Source: Ascaphus truei
Lineage: Eukaryota; Chordata; Amphibia; Anura; Ascaphidae
Assembly: GCA_036426205.1 (NCBI GenBank)
Contig: CM071573.1
Span: forward strand, 75,234,822-75,298,821
Length of the DNA stretch: 64,000 nt
Reading direction: 5' to 3'
The notes beneath the pieces are model-generated. The model was given only the letters and a program-made list of their open reading frames with translations, was not told the origin of the DNA and searched no databases. Numbering within the stretch: position 1 is the stretch's first letter; each line of letters begins with the position of its first letter. The translations under genes and the position numbers were made by a program. Of the stretch, positions 53,151 through 63,850 are shown in pieces.

Positions 53151-55650
53151 CTACAAACCCCTTTAATAGCCCCTGTTTGTGTGTGCATCTATGTCATAGT
53201 CTGTATTGTTGAATAGCCCCTGTTTTTCATGCCTTTAATGTAGTCATTTAGGAAATCCATTAGAGGGAACCAAAAACACAAAACTATATTTACAGAAGGC
53301 ACATGATGTAATCTGAATATCTGTATATTCTCCGCATCTGTGGGTATAGTTGCATGTTGTCAGTAGCTCCTGTTCTTGCATTATGAAACCCAAGTAAGTT
53401 GCTCCATTTATTACTTTCTATAGAACTGAGATTGCATTGGTCTATTTTTTCAGCATTCTAACCCTGAAAAAGCTGGAGTTTCATTTATTTTCACTAAACC
53501 TCTTCAGTATTGTTGTGGTTAATTTAACAGAAACCATTGAGCCCTTCAGGGGACGAAAGAAAGGGAATGTTGGTTTTGATTCATTCTCTAATCACTGCTG
53601 TTTGTTACTTGATCAAACATGAAAATATAATAGCACATCATTAAACACAAGACCTAAACTTTGTACTCAATGAGGACCCTGCTATATGATCCCCCCTACA
53701 CCTTACTGTATGTTTTAGTAATCCCCAAATACACACCCTGTGAACCCCACCAGGGGCCATTAAAATGTATCGATCAATCAACCTTGAGATGCTTCGGGTT
53801 GTTCACTTTTAAATGTATATGTTAATTAAGTTTACTGTCTATAAACAACCATGTGATGTGAATGTACCCCTGTCAGAAAACAATAAAAATGTTTGAAATA
53901 AAAAAAAAATGTATTGTGCCAGTATTACCACTAAATATCCAAATGTATATAGCAATATGTTGTGGGCTCTTTTTTTGGCCCATGGTTGAGGACATATCTA
54001 TATGCCTTAGCTAAAGTTATCGGCTGCTAAAGTACAATAAGCCTCCTGTCTAACACCATTCACAAAGTACTATACAATTGTAACCACATAACTGCAAATG
54101 TTAAGCAAGTGAATGAACAAATAAAGCATCCTGATGTTTAGCCAGCTCAACCCTCATCTAATTTTACCGAAGTGCATCTACTGTATATCACTTATACAAT
54201 TCCATCTCATTATGGTATTCCTACTGTCTCTGTGTCTCCCTAAATACCGCATAGATTGTAAGGGCAGACGTTCTTTTTTCCAAGGTTCTTTTATTTGATG
54301 CACTTTTCCTAATTTTGTACCATATTTCCATTATAGCCAGCGACAATATGTAAATCGTTATGTACATGATCAACACTGGCAAAGCAAAATGTATTTATTT
54401 CTAAAATAGATGGCGTAATATAATGCAATAAATAATACACTTTAAGTAAGGAAATGTGGTAAAAAAAAAAAAAAGCATAGACTCCTTCCCCAATCAGTAT
54501 CCAGCATCATTCCAAATAATTTGTAGTATGGAGTTTATTATTGAGCCATAATAAATGGTCAAAGCTCAATACCTGTGAGATCCTTCACAAAAATAGCCCT
54601 GGAAAGTACTATATACATTTAAAAAACATAAATACATACATACTTATTTGTGATCTAAATTGTAACACAAATCCCACACTCCTCCCCTTCACATTTGTCC
54701 TCGTAGACTCAATTATATTTGAATACACATTTCTCATGTTGCATAATATCTAACCACACCTAGAACTGCTATCCGCAGAAAGGTTTGTACAGGAACAGCC
54801 ATATGTGGTTAGCGTCCTCCTGCAGGTGACTAAGGCCCCACTCCAAACAAAAGACCGTCATCCATAAAGTAAAAATGGCAACAATGAGGCTGTTTCTCAA
54901 CTATAATAACATCTCTGATGACATAATGTTACTGTGAAGCTCAGCTTTTGAAGTTTGTGTAATAACAAGCATACTTAGGAAGCTTCTAATGTAACCATTA
55001 TATTCATTAAAAGCAGCTCGTCACATAATGCCACAAAACCTGGCCACCCGCAGGAAACATTTATATAACGACTGATAACTATCAAAGAATTCAAAGAGTG
55101 GGTTATGTATTTGTGCGCTAAATACATCATCTCAGGGATTGGGTGACACTTATTGAAGAGGAGACAAATAAAGCTGAATTTGTGCAAATAAACATCAACA
55201 AAATAGAAAATAAAAAATAAATCTATAAAAAATATTATAAAGAATCCAAATTAATGTTGTCGGTTTGTGCTATAAATGGAATCAAATTAACATTTATCAT
55301 AAAAACGATCACTTAGTATATTTGATAGCATTAATAATATAAATGAATGTACAATAAAAAGACAAGATTAATTTATTTATGAATTAATTCTCAACATGTA
55401 TGTTTTTTCCGTCCCCGAAAAAATATCTCATTTTAGAACCACTGTTAAATATAACACAAATGGTTCATTCAGATTATTTAAATTAGTTAATTGCTTGATG
55501 TATTAATAATCCTGGTGAACCAATGGGATATTTAAGACTTCTGTTGGAAGCTGCATACATTTTCCTGATGAATTGCACCTGCATGAAACATGGTCATAGA
55601 AGAAAAGCTTGTGAGAGACTAAGCTAAGTTATTATTATTATTATATACAC
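53151..55650. other. No gene or element recognised
   Basis: AT-rich sequence. Short frames such as 53437-53622 and 54541-54753 show no domain. A run of 14 A residues lies near 54461. I searched for a first exon of gene D (ATG-TCT-GG start, TATAAAAG promoter) and found none. Confidence 0.5.
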
Positions 55651-55790
55651 ATTTACACATACTGTCTCATTTCCCAGAATCCCTTGCTGCAGTGGAAGCG
55701 CTGTATGCTAAGAGATAACGGGGAAAGGCAGTGTTGCAGACGTGTCGGAGACATGTGAATGTGCTCACAAGTGATTTTTTATTTGCTTGA
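55651..55790 (+). repeat. Interspersed repeat, copy 1 of a block shared with 58871-59008
   Basis: TTCCCAGAATCCCTTGCTGCAGTG, GCTGTATGCTA, GATAA.GG.GAAAGGCAG and GTGAATGTGCTCACAAGTGAT recur in order at 58871-59008. The class is not known. Confidence 0.75.
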
Positions 55791-56313
55791 ACCTTCAAAA
55801 ATGATAAAGATAGAATTCTGTAGAATGCAGTGAGGATCCTCTGTCAGATTTAAACTGCACTTCTATGTGGTGCAATCCACTTTACGTTGAATATTCTCTT
55901 TGTCTCCTTCAAGTGTCTCCACACCTCTTAACAGTATTGTGTCATCCCATAATCTTATTGTACTATCCACTCTGCCTGTCTCCTCTTTGCTGTGTTTGTC
56001 TCTACGCCTCTCTCATTTCTGGAAGCAATGTTTGCCTGCTTCCCTTTATCCATGGACCTCCCTTTACAACACTGTTTACTGAGCGTCTCTCACCTCATCG
56101 ACGCATCTTGAGGGAATGACCTCACACTTACTCCTGCCGTCTCTGGTTTCTCATTGCGACTATGGGCCGACTTTAACTGACTTATTAGGCATTAGAAGGC
56201 ATTTTGTAGCAGAGCACTGCTTAGTTAATATGGCCCTAAATCTTAGAGCATACTTTATTGTAGGGGAAAATACCTAACATCTCTATTACAGTGTGCTTTC
56301 CCTGCTGTTACAG
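55791..56313. other. Intron or upstream sequence of gene D; nothing else recognised
   Basis: Pyrimidine-rich segments (about 55880-56060) give short frames without domains. Confidence 0.4.
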
Positions 56314-56384
56314 TGGATCCATGCAACCCATGTCCCCCTGATCCATGTCAGACACAGGGCACACCCTGCAAGTGCCAGCAGTGA
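56314..56384 (+). CDS. Gene D: last coding exon of an SPRR-like Cys/Pro-rich protein
   Basis: Following TTTCCCTGCTGTTACAG, the phase-1 exon reads (V)DPCNPCPPDPCQTQGTPCKC and QQ before TGA (56382-56384). DPCNPC and PCQ.QG match gene B closely. The C-terminus is CKCQQ rather than GCKK, so this paralogue has changed its tail: the Lys-Lys end is lost and one Cys is gained. AATAAA occurs at 56932-56937, beyond a MITE insertion. No upstream exon was recognised. Confidence 0.6.
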
Positions 56385-56514
56385 GGATGCTCATTAAAGT
56401 GATGCCTTCTGACTGGCCCATAAAGGAACACACCCAGATCCACCCTCCTAATACTGTGACTGCTTCAGAAAATGTTTACAATCCATATAACAATTTTACA
56501 TTTATCATCTAGAA

Positions 56515-56897
56515 CAGGGGTGCTCAACTCAATCCGCAAGCCCTCACCCCCCACGACCCCACCAGCTCAGGTTGACAGGACATCCAAGCTTCAGAATTGA
56601 GCCTCTGATTGAGCCACCTGTGCTGAAGCAGGGACTGTGCTTATAGTGCCAGCGACATCGCGGCAAAACAAATATATTGCCGCCGTCGCGCGTGTGCTTC
56701 TAGTAGAAGCGGCGCGATGGGTTGGTCGCGATCGCTGGAAGTCAAGTTGATTTTTCCAGCGACCGCAGCGTGACGTCACCGTCGCTGTCGCCGGTGACAG
56801 CACTATAAGCACAGCCAAAGCTACCTGTGCTGAAGCTGGGATATCCTGAAAAACTTACCTGTTAAGGTGGCTTGATGACTGGAGCTGAGCACCCCTG
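56515..56897. mobile_element. hAT-like MITE in the gene D 3' flank, perfect 8-bp target duplication
   Basis: ATCTAGAA flanks both ends (56507-56514, 56898-56905). Ends CAGGGGTGCTCAACTC and GAGCTGAGCACCCCTG are inverted. A second MITE is nested at 56632-56816. It lies between the gene D stop codon and its likely AATAAA, so if D is transcribed the insertion forms part of the 3' UTR. Confidence 0.9.
56632..56816. mobile_element. PIF/Harbinger-like MITE nested in the hAT MITE (copy 2 of 33114-33324)
   Basis: GGACTGTGCTTATAGTGCCAGCGAC and GTGACAGCACTATAAGCACAGCC are inverted ends. The centre GGTTGGTCGCGATCGCTGGAAGTCAA is shared with 33114-33324. A fully palindromic RNA or DNA hairpin would be possible. 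Confidence 0.85.
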
Positions 56898-56905
56898 ATC
56901 TAGAA

Positions 56906-57723
56906 TGTATCAAACATGGTCTTGGTGATTTAATAAAGGATTGGTTATACAAAGCCTGGTTTGGAATGCACTGAGCTCTTGAGAAAAGATGATTTGATCA
57001 GACCATTTATAAGTGGCTCTATTTTAATACTTTCTTAAAGGGAATAATGAGAAAAGTCCAGTCTCCAAATGTCCTTACCAGTAGGAAATGTACAGGAGCC
57101 CAACAATGACCTGGACAAGTTATCTGTGTTTCAGTTCTATGGGTTCTGCTTGCCTTTAATATGCAGTAATAACCAACAGGCGAGTATTCCACTCTGTAGT
57201 GTATATGGCAGCCAGCTTTAAATATTGCTTGCTACCATAGTGTCTTATTTAGCAGTCAACAGCTGCTAATCTCTCTGAATGGATAACAAATCTTAAATCG
57301 CCTCTGAAGTGTACACCATAAGGAATTCTCTGATCACCCTTATGTCCCCTGGTCTTTCAGCCTGTGAATCACTATCATTCATATAGAAGCTTATTTCCGC
57401 ACTAACTTGAGGCTCAAACACAAGAAAAGCAGAGAATACTTAAAGAATAATGATTCAAATCAATTTATTTGTATCACAAATATCAGAACTTTACTATATT
57501 CAGGAATATTGAAATGTCTTCTCTAATCCCAATGCAGTCCGGCTTCCCATATTCAAAATATTTTGCTAAGTGACAATGTTTTTCAGACCAGAGCTGGGTA
57601 GAACTTCATGAGAGCATAGATTTTTATGTAATATGTTGTGAAGTCATCTTCCCTTGCATGGAAACATTTTAGGCCCTTACAATATCAAATACAGAACTTG
57701 CACTGACCCTGTGTTAATCAAGA
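56906..57723. other. Gene D downstream region, no other feature
   Basis: AATAAA at 56932-56937 is the likely polyadenylation signal of gene D. The rest is AT-rich without recognised elements. Confidence 0.45.
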
Positions 57724-57948
57724 TAATCACTGCAAATAATGTCACAAAAAGTCTAATAGCAAGTTTAAAAAAATGAGGTACATAATCACCCCACGGATCT
57801 CCAAAGCAACACCAGTGTTTCAGGCCTGAGGAAGGGGCGAGGAAGCCTGGAACACTGGTGTAGCGTTTGAGATCCGTGGGGTGACAAGGTACCTCTTATT
57901 TTTAAACTTGCTATTAGACTTTTTGTGATGTTATTTGCTGTGATTATG
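57724..57948. repeat. Palindromic repeat with hammerhead-like centre
   Basis: ATAATCACTGCAAATAATGTCACAAAAAGTCTAATAGCAAG and its complement form arms of about 105 bp. The centre (57810-57860) reads CACCAGTGTT, CAGGCCTGAGGAAGGGGCGAGGAAGCCTGGAACACTGGTG, where CTGAGGA...GGAAC echoes a hammerhead core. The core deviates (GGAA for GAAA). Confidence 0.65.
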
Positions 57949-58029
57949 TTGATCCTTGAAAATTTATTTTTTGTAATAAATGATTTTATTTTTTCAACTA
58001 ATGAGGTAGTAGCTTTTGAATTATATTTT

Positions 58030-58179
58030 TAAAACCAGAGACATAACATAAAACACAGACAAAGCTCAGTGCACATCCAGAAAAACTTATATACGGTACA
58101 GTGCCTAAATATACATGTATAAATAACTAATAAATAAAATGGTCTTTTAGTTTAACATTTTGGCCAAATTGTTGTAAGC
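58030..58179 (+). repeat. Interspersed repeat, copy 1 of a block shared with 63851-64000
   Basis: About 150 bp differing from the second copy by only three or four bases (for example ACCAGAG against ACCAAAG, and TTTTGGCC against TTTAAGCC). The unit continues past the window end in copy 2, so its length is unknown. Confidence 0.9.
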
Positions 58180-58309
58180 CCTTGAGCCAACTGCACGGCA
58201 GACCACATTTCACGGGTCCCTACACTAATATAGATTCTTAATAACCTGTGCATTGCCAGGAAGAATGAATTATAATAAATCTGTCAATATTAGTTGCAGT
58301 GTGTGTGTA

Positions 58310-58318
58310 TATGGGAGA

Positions 58319-58371
<53 letters not shown>

Positions 58372-58605
58372 GATATATATATATATGTACATCGTTATTA
58401 AAAAAATTATTAACAGGATTTATTTATTTGAAAACACACACATATATACACACATATATACACACATACACATACACACACATACACATACAGTCACGCA
58501 CAGTATACTCACAAAACGTGTGCGGCACGTGCACGCGCCTACGCACAGGCACGCGCGTGCGCACGGCCACACACAGTATATAACAGCCCTTAGCAGGCAC
58601 TGGCA
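58310..58605. repeat. Inverted GT/CA microsatellite repeat with CpG-rich end, copy 2
   Basis: (GT)n at about 58318-58370, AT spacer with TTATTAAAAAAATTATTAACAGG, CACATATACACACATATACAC tract, then AAACGTGTGCGGCACGTGCACGCGC and GCACAGGCACGCGCGTGC. Same layout as 33881-34240. Confidence 0.75.
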
Positions 58606-58870
58606 CAGGCCCCTACAAAAATCTCATAGGGGGAAAAAAGGCTGCATGGGGCCGAAAATTTAAACAAAAGTGAGGGACTGCTCATGTGCAGTAGCGGATG
58701 TGACGTCATTGTAGTTTGTTGGCTGCCTGCTGGTAGTTGCAGTTCGGGGGCCAGATGTCAAGCATCCAAAGGAAATCAGAAGGGAAGGCTTGAGTGACTA
58801 CAAGTCCCAGCAACCCCTGCTATAGATGACAGGCACTGTACTTCAGTCTCTGTAAGCTGTCCAGTCCTAG

Positions 58871-59008
58871 AATTTACACACACACATTTCCCAGAATCCC
58901 TTGCTGCAGTGAAGCACTGTATGCTAGGTGATAATGGTGAAAGGCAGGGTTGCAGACCTGTCTAATACGTGAATGTGCTCACAAGTGATCTTTTTATTTG
59001 CTATATGC
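58871..59008 (+). repeat. Interspersed repeat, copy 2 of the block at 55651-55790
   Basis: Preceded at 58760-58820 by ACTACAAGTCCCAGCAACCCCTGC, a motif common in vertebrate repeats; the shared part starts near TTTACACACACACATTTCCCAG. Confidence 0.75.
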
Positions 59009-59299
59009 TATACGCTATACGGTGGAGGTTTCTTGTCACCTTTTTCACCCACCATAACTTAAAATGTGTATACACACACACAATCGCTCCTTCACTCCCA
59101 ATGAGTATAAATATAGAAGAGCAAATAGTAAACATTTTAGAAATGTACCATTTATAATAAAAAAACAGAAGTGACAAACATGCAGGGTGTGTAAACATAT
59201 AACACATGATTTGTATATAGATTAATATAATATAGCGTTCTAAGGCAAACTTCTTTGGGTTTTGTCAATGAGATTGGGTTTTGATTTTTATGATTTACA

Positions 59300-59750
59300 T
59301 TGAATTGTTTATTTATTTATAAAATATTTTACCAGGAAGTAATACATTGAGAGTTACCTCTCGTTTTCAAGTATGTCCTGGGCACAGAGTTAAGACAAAT
59401 AATACATGGTTACAAATACAGTTACATAAATGAACAGGATATACATTATATACAAGACATTGCATGCACAGTTAAAATATATATTATGGGCGTATGAAAC
59501 AGTTACAGACCAGATTAAAATGTGAGACAGCCTTAGATTTGAAAGAACTTAAACTGGTGGTGGATGTGAGAGTCTCTGGTAGGTTGTTCCAGTTTTGGGG
59601 TGCACGGTAAGAGGAGGACTGGCCGGATACTTTGTTGAGCCGTGGGACCATGAACAGTCTTTTGGAGTCTGATCTCAGATGATGAATGAAAGACTTTTGA
59701 GAGTAACAATATTTAGATACTTTACAATCCAAAATATATGTATCTTACTT
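59300..59750 (-). pseudogene. L2/Rex-like LINE 3' end, minus strand
   Basis: The minus-strand frame at 59484-59732 has LRSDSKRLFMVPRLNK, YRAPQNWNNLPETL and SLSSFKSKAVSHF, matching the LRS....L.VPR......G..SF...AP..WNsLP..LR...SLSSFK..LK end of L2/Rex/CR1-type reverse transcriptases. It is followed by a 3' UTR ending at an AATA-type tail (about 59310). The tail also occurs alone at 23255-23365. Confidence 0.75.
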
Positions 59751-59979
59751 TAGTTATCATAAGTCAATCATGTATTCCAAGTGATAGTATGGAAATGTCA
59801 ACAGGAAAATAAATGAAACTCTCAAATCTATTTCATTGAATTAAAAACATCACCATCACAAATACAATTTCTGTGACAAAACCGTCACAAAAAACAAAGC
59901 AGTTTCACTTACAATGTGCGTGCTCGGCACACACAACTTATTTTAAAATATTTATTTATCCACAAATGATTCAACATTC

Positions 59980-61373
59980 TATATCCTTGTGTGAAAAAGT
60001 ATCTGAACCTTTAGATTCAGTACACTTTAAGCTGCAATAACTTCAACTAAGCATTTCCTGTAACTGCTGGTCAGTCTCTCATCTCATCAGTTTTGAGGAA
60101 TTTTGGCCCATTCCTCCTTACAGAACTGCTTAAACTCTGTGACTTTTTAGGGCTTCCTTGCATGGACAGCTCACTTCAGGTCCTGCCCAAACATTTCAAT
60201 GGGGTTTAGGTCCGGACTTTGACTAGGCCATTCTAAAACAGAGAATTTTTTCTTCTGCAGCAATTTTTTTGTACATCTGCTTGTATGTTTAGGATCATTA
60301 TCTTGCTGCATAGCCCACTTTCGTTTCAGCTTAAGCTCAAAGACAGTTGGCCTGACATTCTCCTCTAGAATCTTCTGATACAATGCAGAATTCATGGTTG
60401 TGTCAATGATGGCAAGCCATTCAGGTCCTGAGGCAGCAAACTAGCCCCAAACCATCACATTCCCACCACCGTGCTTAACGTTAGGAATAACACAGTTTTG
60501 ATTGTCGCCAAACATAACGTTTCTCATTGGAGGTCAAAAAGTTTTACCTTTGACTCGTCTGTCCAGAGAACATTGTTCCTGAAGTCTTGTGGATCATCTA
60601 TGTGATCTTTGGCGAACTTCCGGTAGCAGCAATGTTCTTTTTAGAGAACAGTGATTTCCTCCTGGCTATCCTTTCATGAAAACTATTCTTGTTCATTCTT
60701 TTTCTGACCATGAACACTCACATTAGCAAAGGCGAGAGTGGCCTGCAGATCCTTGGATGTTACTCTGGGGTTCTTTATGATTTCCTGGATGATTTGCAGA
60801 TTTGTTATTTGAGAGATATTGGTAGGACGACCGCTCCTGGGTAGAGTGACTGTGGTCTTGAATTTTCTCCATTTGTAGACTGTATGTCTGACAGTGGATT
60901 GGTGGAGCCCCAAATCCATAGAAATGTTTTTATAACCCTTTCTAGACTGATGAGCCTCAATAACTGCTTCTCTGAGATCCTCAGAGATGTTTATTGATCG
61001 CAGCAGGACGTGTTTCCACACACCGGTATGGTGAAGACCAAACTCACAAAGTTTCTGATCTATATATAGGGTGGAGCCTCCCAAACTTACACCTGAAGAA
61101 CTAACTAATTATTTAAACACCTGATTCTAATTATCGACTTTAATTTCGCTGGTAAAACCAGGGATTCACTTGCTTTTTCACATACCATGACTCTTAATTA
61201 CTCATTGTTTGTCTAATACATACATCATTTTGTTTCAAAAGGCATGGAATTGGTTAATATAAACCCTAGAGGATATTTAAGGAAAGACTGGTTTTGATTC
61301 AAGAAGGTTATCATGGAAAAACCTTGGAATTTCTGTAATTATCATTGGGTTCACAAACTTTTTCTTGCCACTG
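59980..61373 (-). mobile_element. Tc1-family DNA transposon (inactive)
   Basis: The right end reads GGGTTCACAAACTTTTTCTTGCCACTG followed by TA (61374). The left end near 59980 (TATATCCTTGTGTGAAAAAGTATCTGAACC) is its diverged inverted counterpart. The size, about 1.4 kb, is normal for Tc1. The transposase is on the minus strand and broken. Confidence 0.82.
60171..61084 (-). pseudogene. Tc1 transposase pseudogene
   Basis: The N-terminal open part (61084-60683) carries paired HTH regions: SEDLREAVIEAHQSRKGYKN, LHQSTVRHTVYKWRKF, then TTVTLPRSGRPTNIS (the GRPR-like hinge) and NPRVTSKDLQATLA. After frameshifts, VLWTDESKV (first catalytic Asp, about 60545-60572) and GGGN-like traces follow. The C-terminal part (60395-60171) contains QQDNDPKHTS with the second Asp and SPDLNPIE with the Glu at the DD34E spacing. 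All three catalytic residues survive, but stops and frameshifts in 60400-60680 make the protein non-functional. Confidence 0.85.
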
Positions 61374-61922
61374 TACATACATACATACATACATATAGGT
61401 GATCAGAAAAGTATAGGTAGCTTTAAAAACAAACAAAAAAAAACACGTTTAGTTTTGTTTCCCAGTAGGTGGAACTTCTGCTTCTTAACTGTAGCTCCTT
61501 TTCCACAAATATGCCCGATTTCACATCCCTTATGAGTTGGGACCATTTCAGCTGCGTCATTTGTTAAACAATTTTCAGCTGTGCACTGCTCTCTGTAGAA
61601 GCAATAAAATACCCTGTGGTATTCTTTCCAGTGGTATCTCAGTGGGAAGCCAGGATTCAGAAACTGAAGATGGGAACATCATTTGTTTGAAGCTTAATGT
61701 TGCCTGCGTGTGTACAGCTTTCCTTTCCCAGGCATATACGTTTAACTCTTTACTGTACCCCACCTTCCATCAAATCGTACATAAACCAATTGGGATTAAC
61801 CACTTTTGAGAAGCATCTAGATTCGGAGGTGTTAAAATAAAGCCCATTACAGTTGTATCCCTACTTAGCAACATACTTTGGAGCTATAATACAGGGGAAA
61901 ACACATTGCAGCATGGCACATA
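61374..61922. other. No recognised feature
   Basis: Begins with a CATACATACATA run at the Tc1 insertion site. The frame at 61537-61809 has no domain. Confidence 0.45.
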
Positions 61923-62260
61923 TTAAAGCTGCAGTTCAGTATTTTTTTTTTTTTTATTTTTTTTTTTTACTTCAATAGTTTCATGTGGGCAATCTCTAAT
62001 TACCTAAAGAACTGCATAGCTGCCGGTCAATTCGTTCTCCGTCTATTGATCGGCAAAGTTTGGCGACATCTTTAAATATGGGGAATGTAAATCGTTGCTA
62101 TAGGAACAAGCATGCTTGTTAAAATAGAATACAAGGAAATTGGTCTTTCAAAGTTGTTGTTTTTTTAAAACAGAAAATGCTAAAAGTATTTTTTCTTACT
62201 ACAGAACTGATTTATTAAAAAAAACACACATGCAGGATATTGCCTGAACTGCAGCTTTAA
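61923..62260. mobile_element. piggyBac-like MITE with TTAA ends
   Basis: TTAAAGCTGCAGTTCAG and CTGAACTGCAGCTTTAA are perfect inverted repeats of 17 bp including TTAA. The left end is followed by a T-rich run (61940-61970). A terminal fragment of the same family is at 32614-32700. Confidence 0.88.
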
Positions 62261-62815
62261 ACATATGTTTCAGAATGTTACAGCGCTTTTTAGGTTTAGG
62301 CAACAACCGTAACTTAAAAAGCTCAATAAAAATATCACATAAAATATAATACATAAAAAATAACACATGGGTTGCATGTTGCTCAATGCTTGCCAGTGTT
62401 TCATTCCCAATGTTGTCTTAAGCCTCAATTCTCTTACATTACAAGACAACTGCTAGAAGGAAATCAACACATGTGTTGTTTGTTGCATCTTTTTAATGGA
62501 CTAATAACATTTTACATTGACAGGTTCAGGGAGCTAACCCCTAACTGAGAAAGAGAGCAGGTGTCACGTAAGCGTGGTGTTAGAAAGGTATCGCAAACAA
62601 CAGATATGTTCATACGTTTCCTTCTATAATTGATTAGACTAATAAGGCTGCTACATTGCCAACAAATGTTATAAATGGTGTTTAAGGAATTGGATTCACC
62701 GCAGCTTCTTAAAAGTACAATACCTTATTAAAAAAGGTTTAAGGAAAACACACAGGATACACTTCTAAACTAAATATAGAACTTAGGTTTTTTTTTCCCA
62801 TCCTAATATGTTATA
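62261..62815. other. No recognised feature
   Basis: AT-rich unique-looking sequence. Confidence 0.5.
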
Positions 62816-63151
62816 TACAGGCATACCCCGGTTTAAGGACACTCACGTTAAGTACACTCGCGAGTAAGTACATATCGCTCAATAGGAAAACGGCAGCTCA
62901 CGCATGCGCCTGTCAGCACGTAATGAACAGCAATACCGACTCCCTCCCTGTACCGAAGCTGTGCGCAAGCGGGGAGACTATAGAGCCTGTTACACATGCG
63001 TTATGTACATCAGTTATGCACGTATATGACGATTGCCGTACAGTTCATGCATCGATAAGTAGGAAAAAGGTAGTGCTTCACTTTAAGTACATTTTCGCTT
63101 TACATACATGCTCCGGTCCCATTGCGTACGTTAATGCGGGGTATGCCTGTA
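62816..63151. mobile_element. mariner-like MITE (TACAGGCATACCCCG family)
   Basis: TACAGGCATACCCCGGTTTAA and TTAATGCGGGGTATGCCTGTA are inverted ends with TA at both boundaries. Subterminal TTAAGTACA...TTTAAGTACATTT direct motifs recur. Length 336 bp. The frame at 62923-63180 is inside it and not a gene. Confidence 0.88.
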
Positions 63152-63850
63152 CATTGAAAAACGTTTTTTTTTTTCTATGATTAGAAGCTATTTTATACAC
63201 TCTACAAATATCTAAACAGTACAATCAAGTAATGTAAAGAGTGTCAGAACATAAACTGTAAAGTCCACAATCACTGTCGAAACCACTTGTATAATATCAG
63301 AGGAACAGCTGCTTTCGGCCTCCACAGAGTATTTCAACAGGATTAATAGATTCATTTCTTGCTCAAAAATATGCATAATTTTGGAACGTGCATACTACTA
63401 CTCTTTACCATTTAATGACTCCTGTATCTCAGTGTATAATTGAGTGCAGCGCTTCCCTGGATGCTCTCAGTTCAACTGGGAGCCATTTTTTGGCTTCTGG
63501 GTTTCATAAATGTTTGTAGGCATCAAGTCAAATAATAGGGTGTTTAGGAAAACAACACTCTGTCTCAGATAGCTGGCATGAAGTTCATTAGTCTCGATGT
63601 TTCATTTGAATCAGATGGCGCTTTGTTTGAAGCAGATTTCCGTATAAAGTCTTTAGGAAATGCAATTATAATTACTTTTGTCTAGATTTCTTTTGTGGTT
63701 TTTAAAAGGCATTTTAAAGGACCAACCTCATTTGCTCTTAATGTTCCTGTGCCGTATGATTTTCTTGTCTACCTTGGTCAGATATTGTGCAGTTAAATCT
63801 GTCAGCAGTTTTCAATACTGCCATAGTATCTGTACATATTTTTTTGTGTT
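63152..63850. other. No recognised feature
   Basis: AT-rich sequence without gene-like frames or element termini. Confidence 0.5.
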
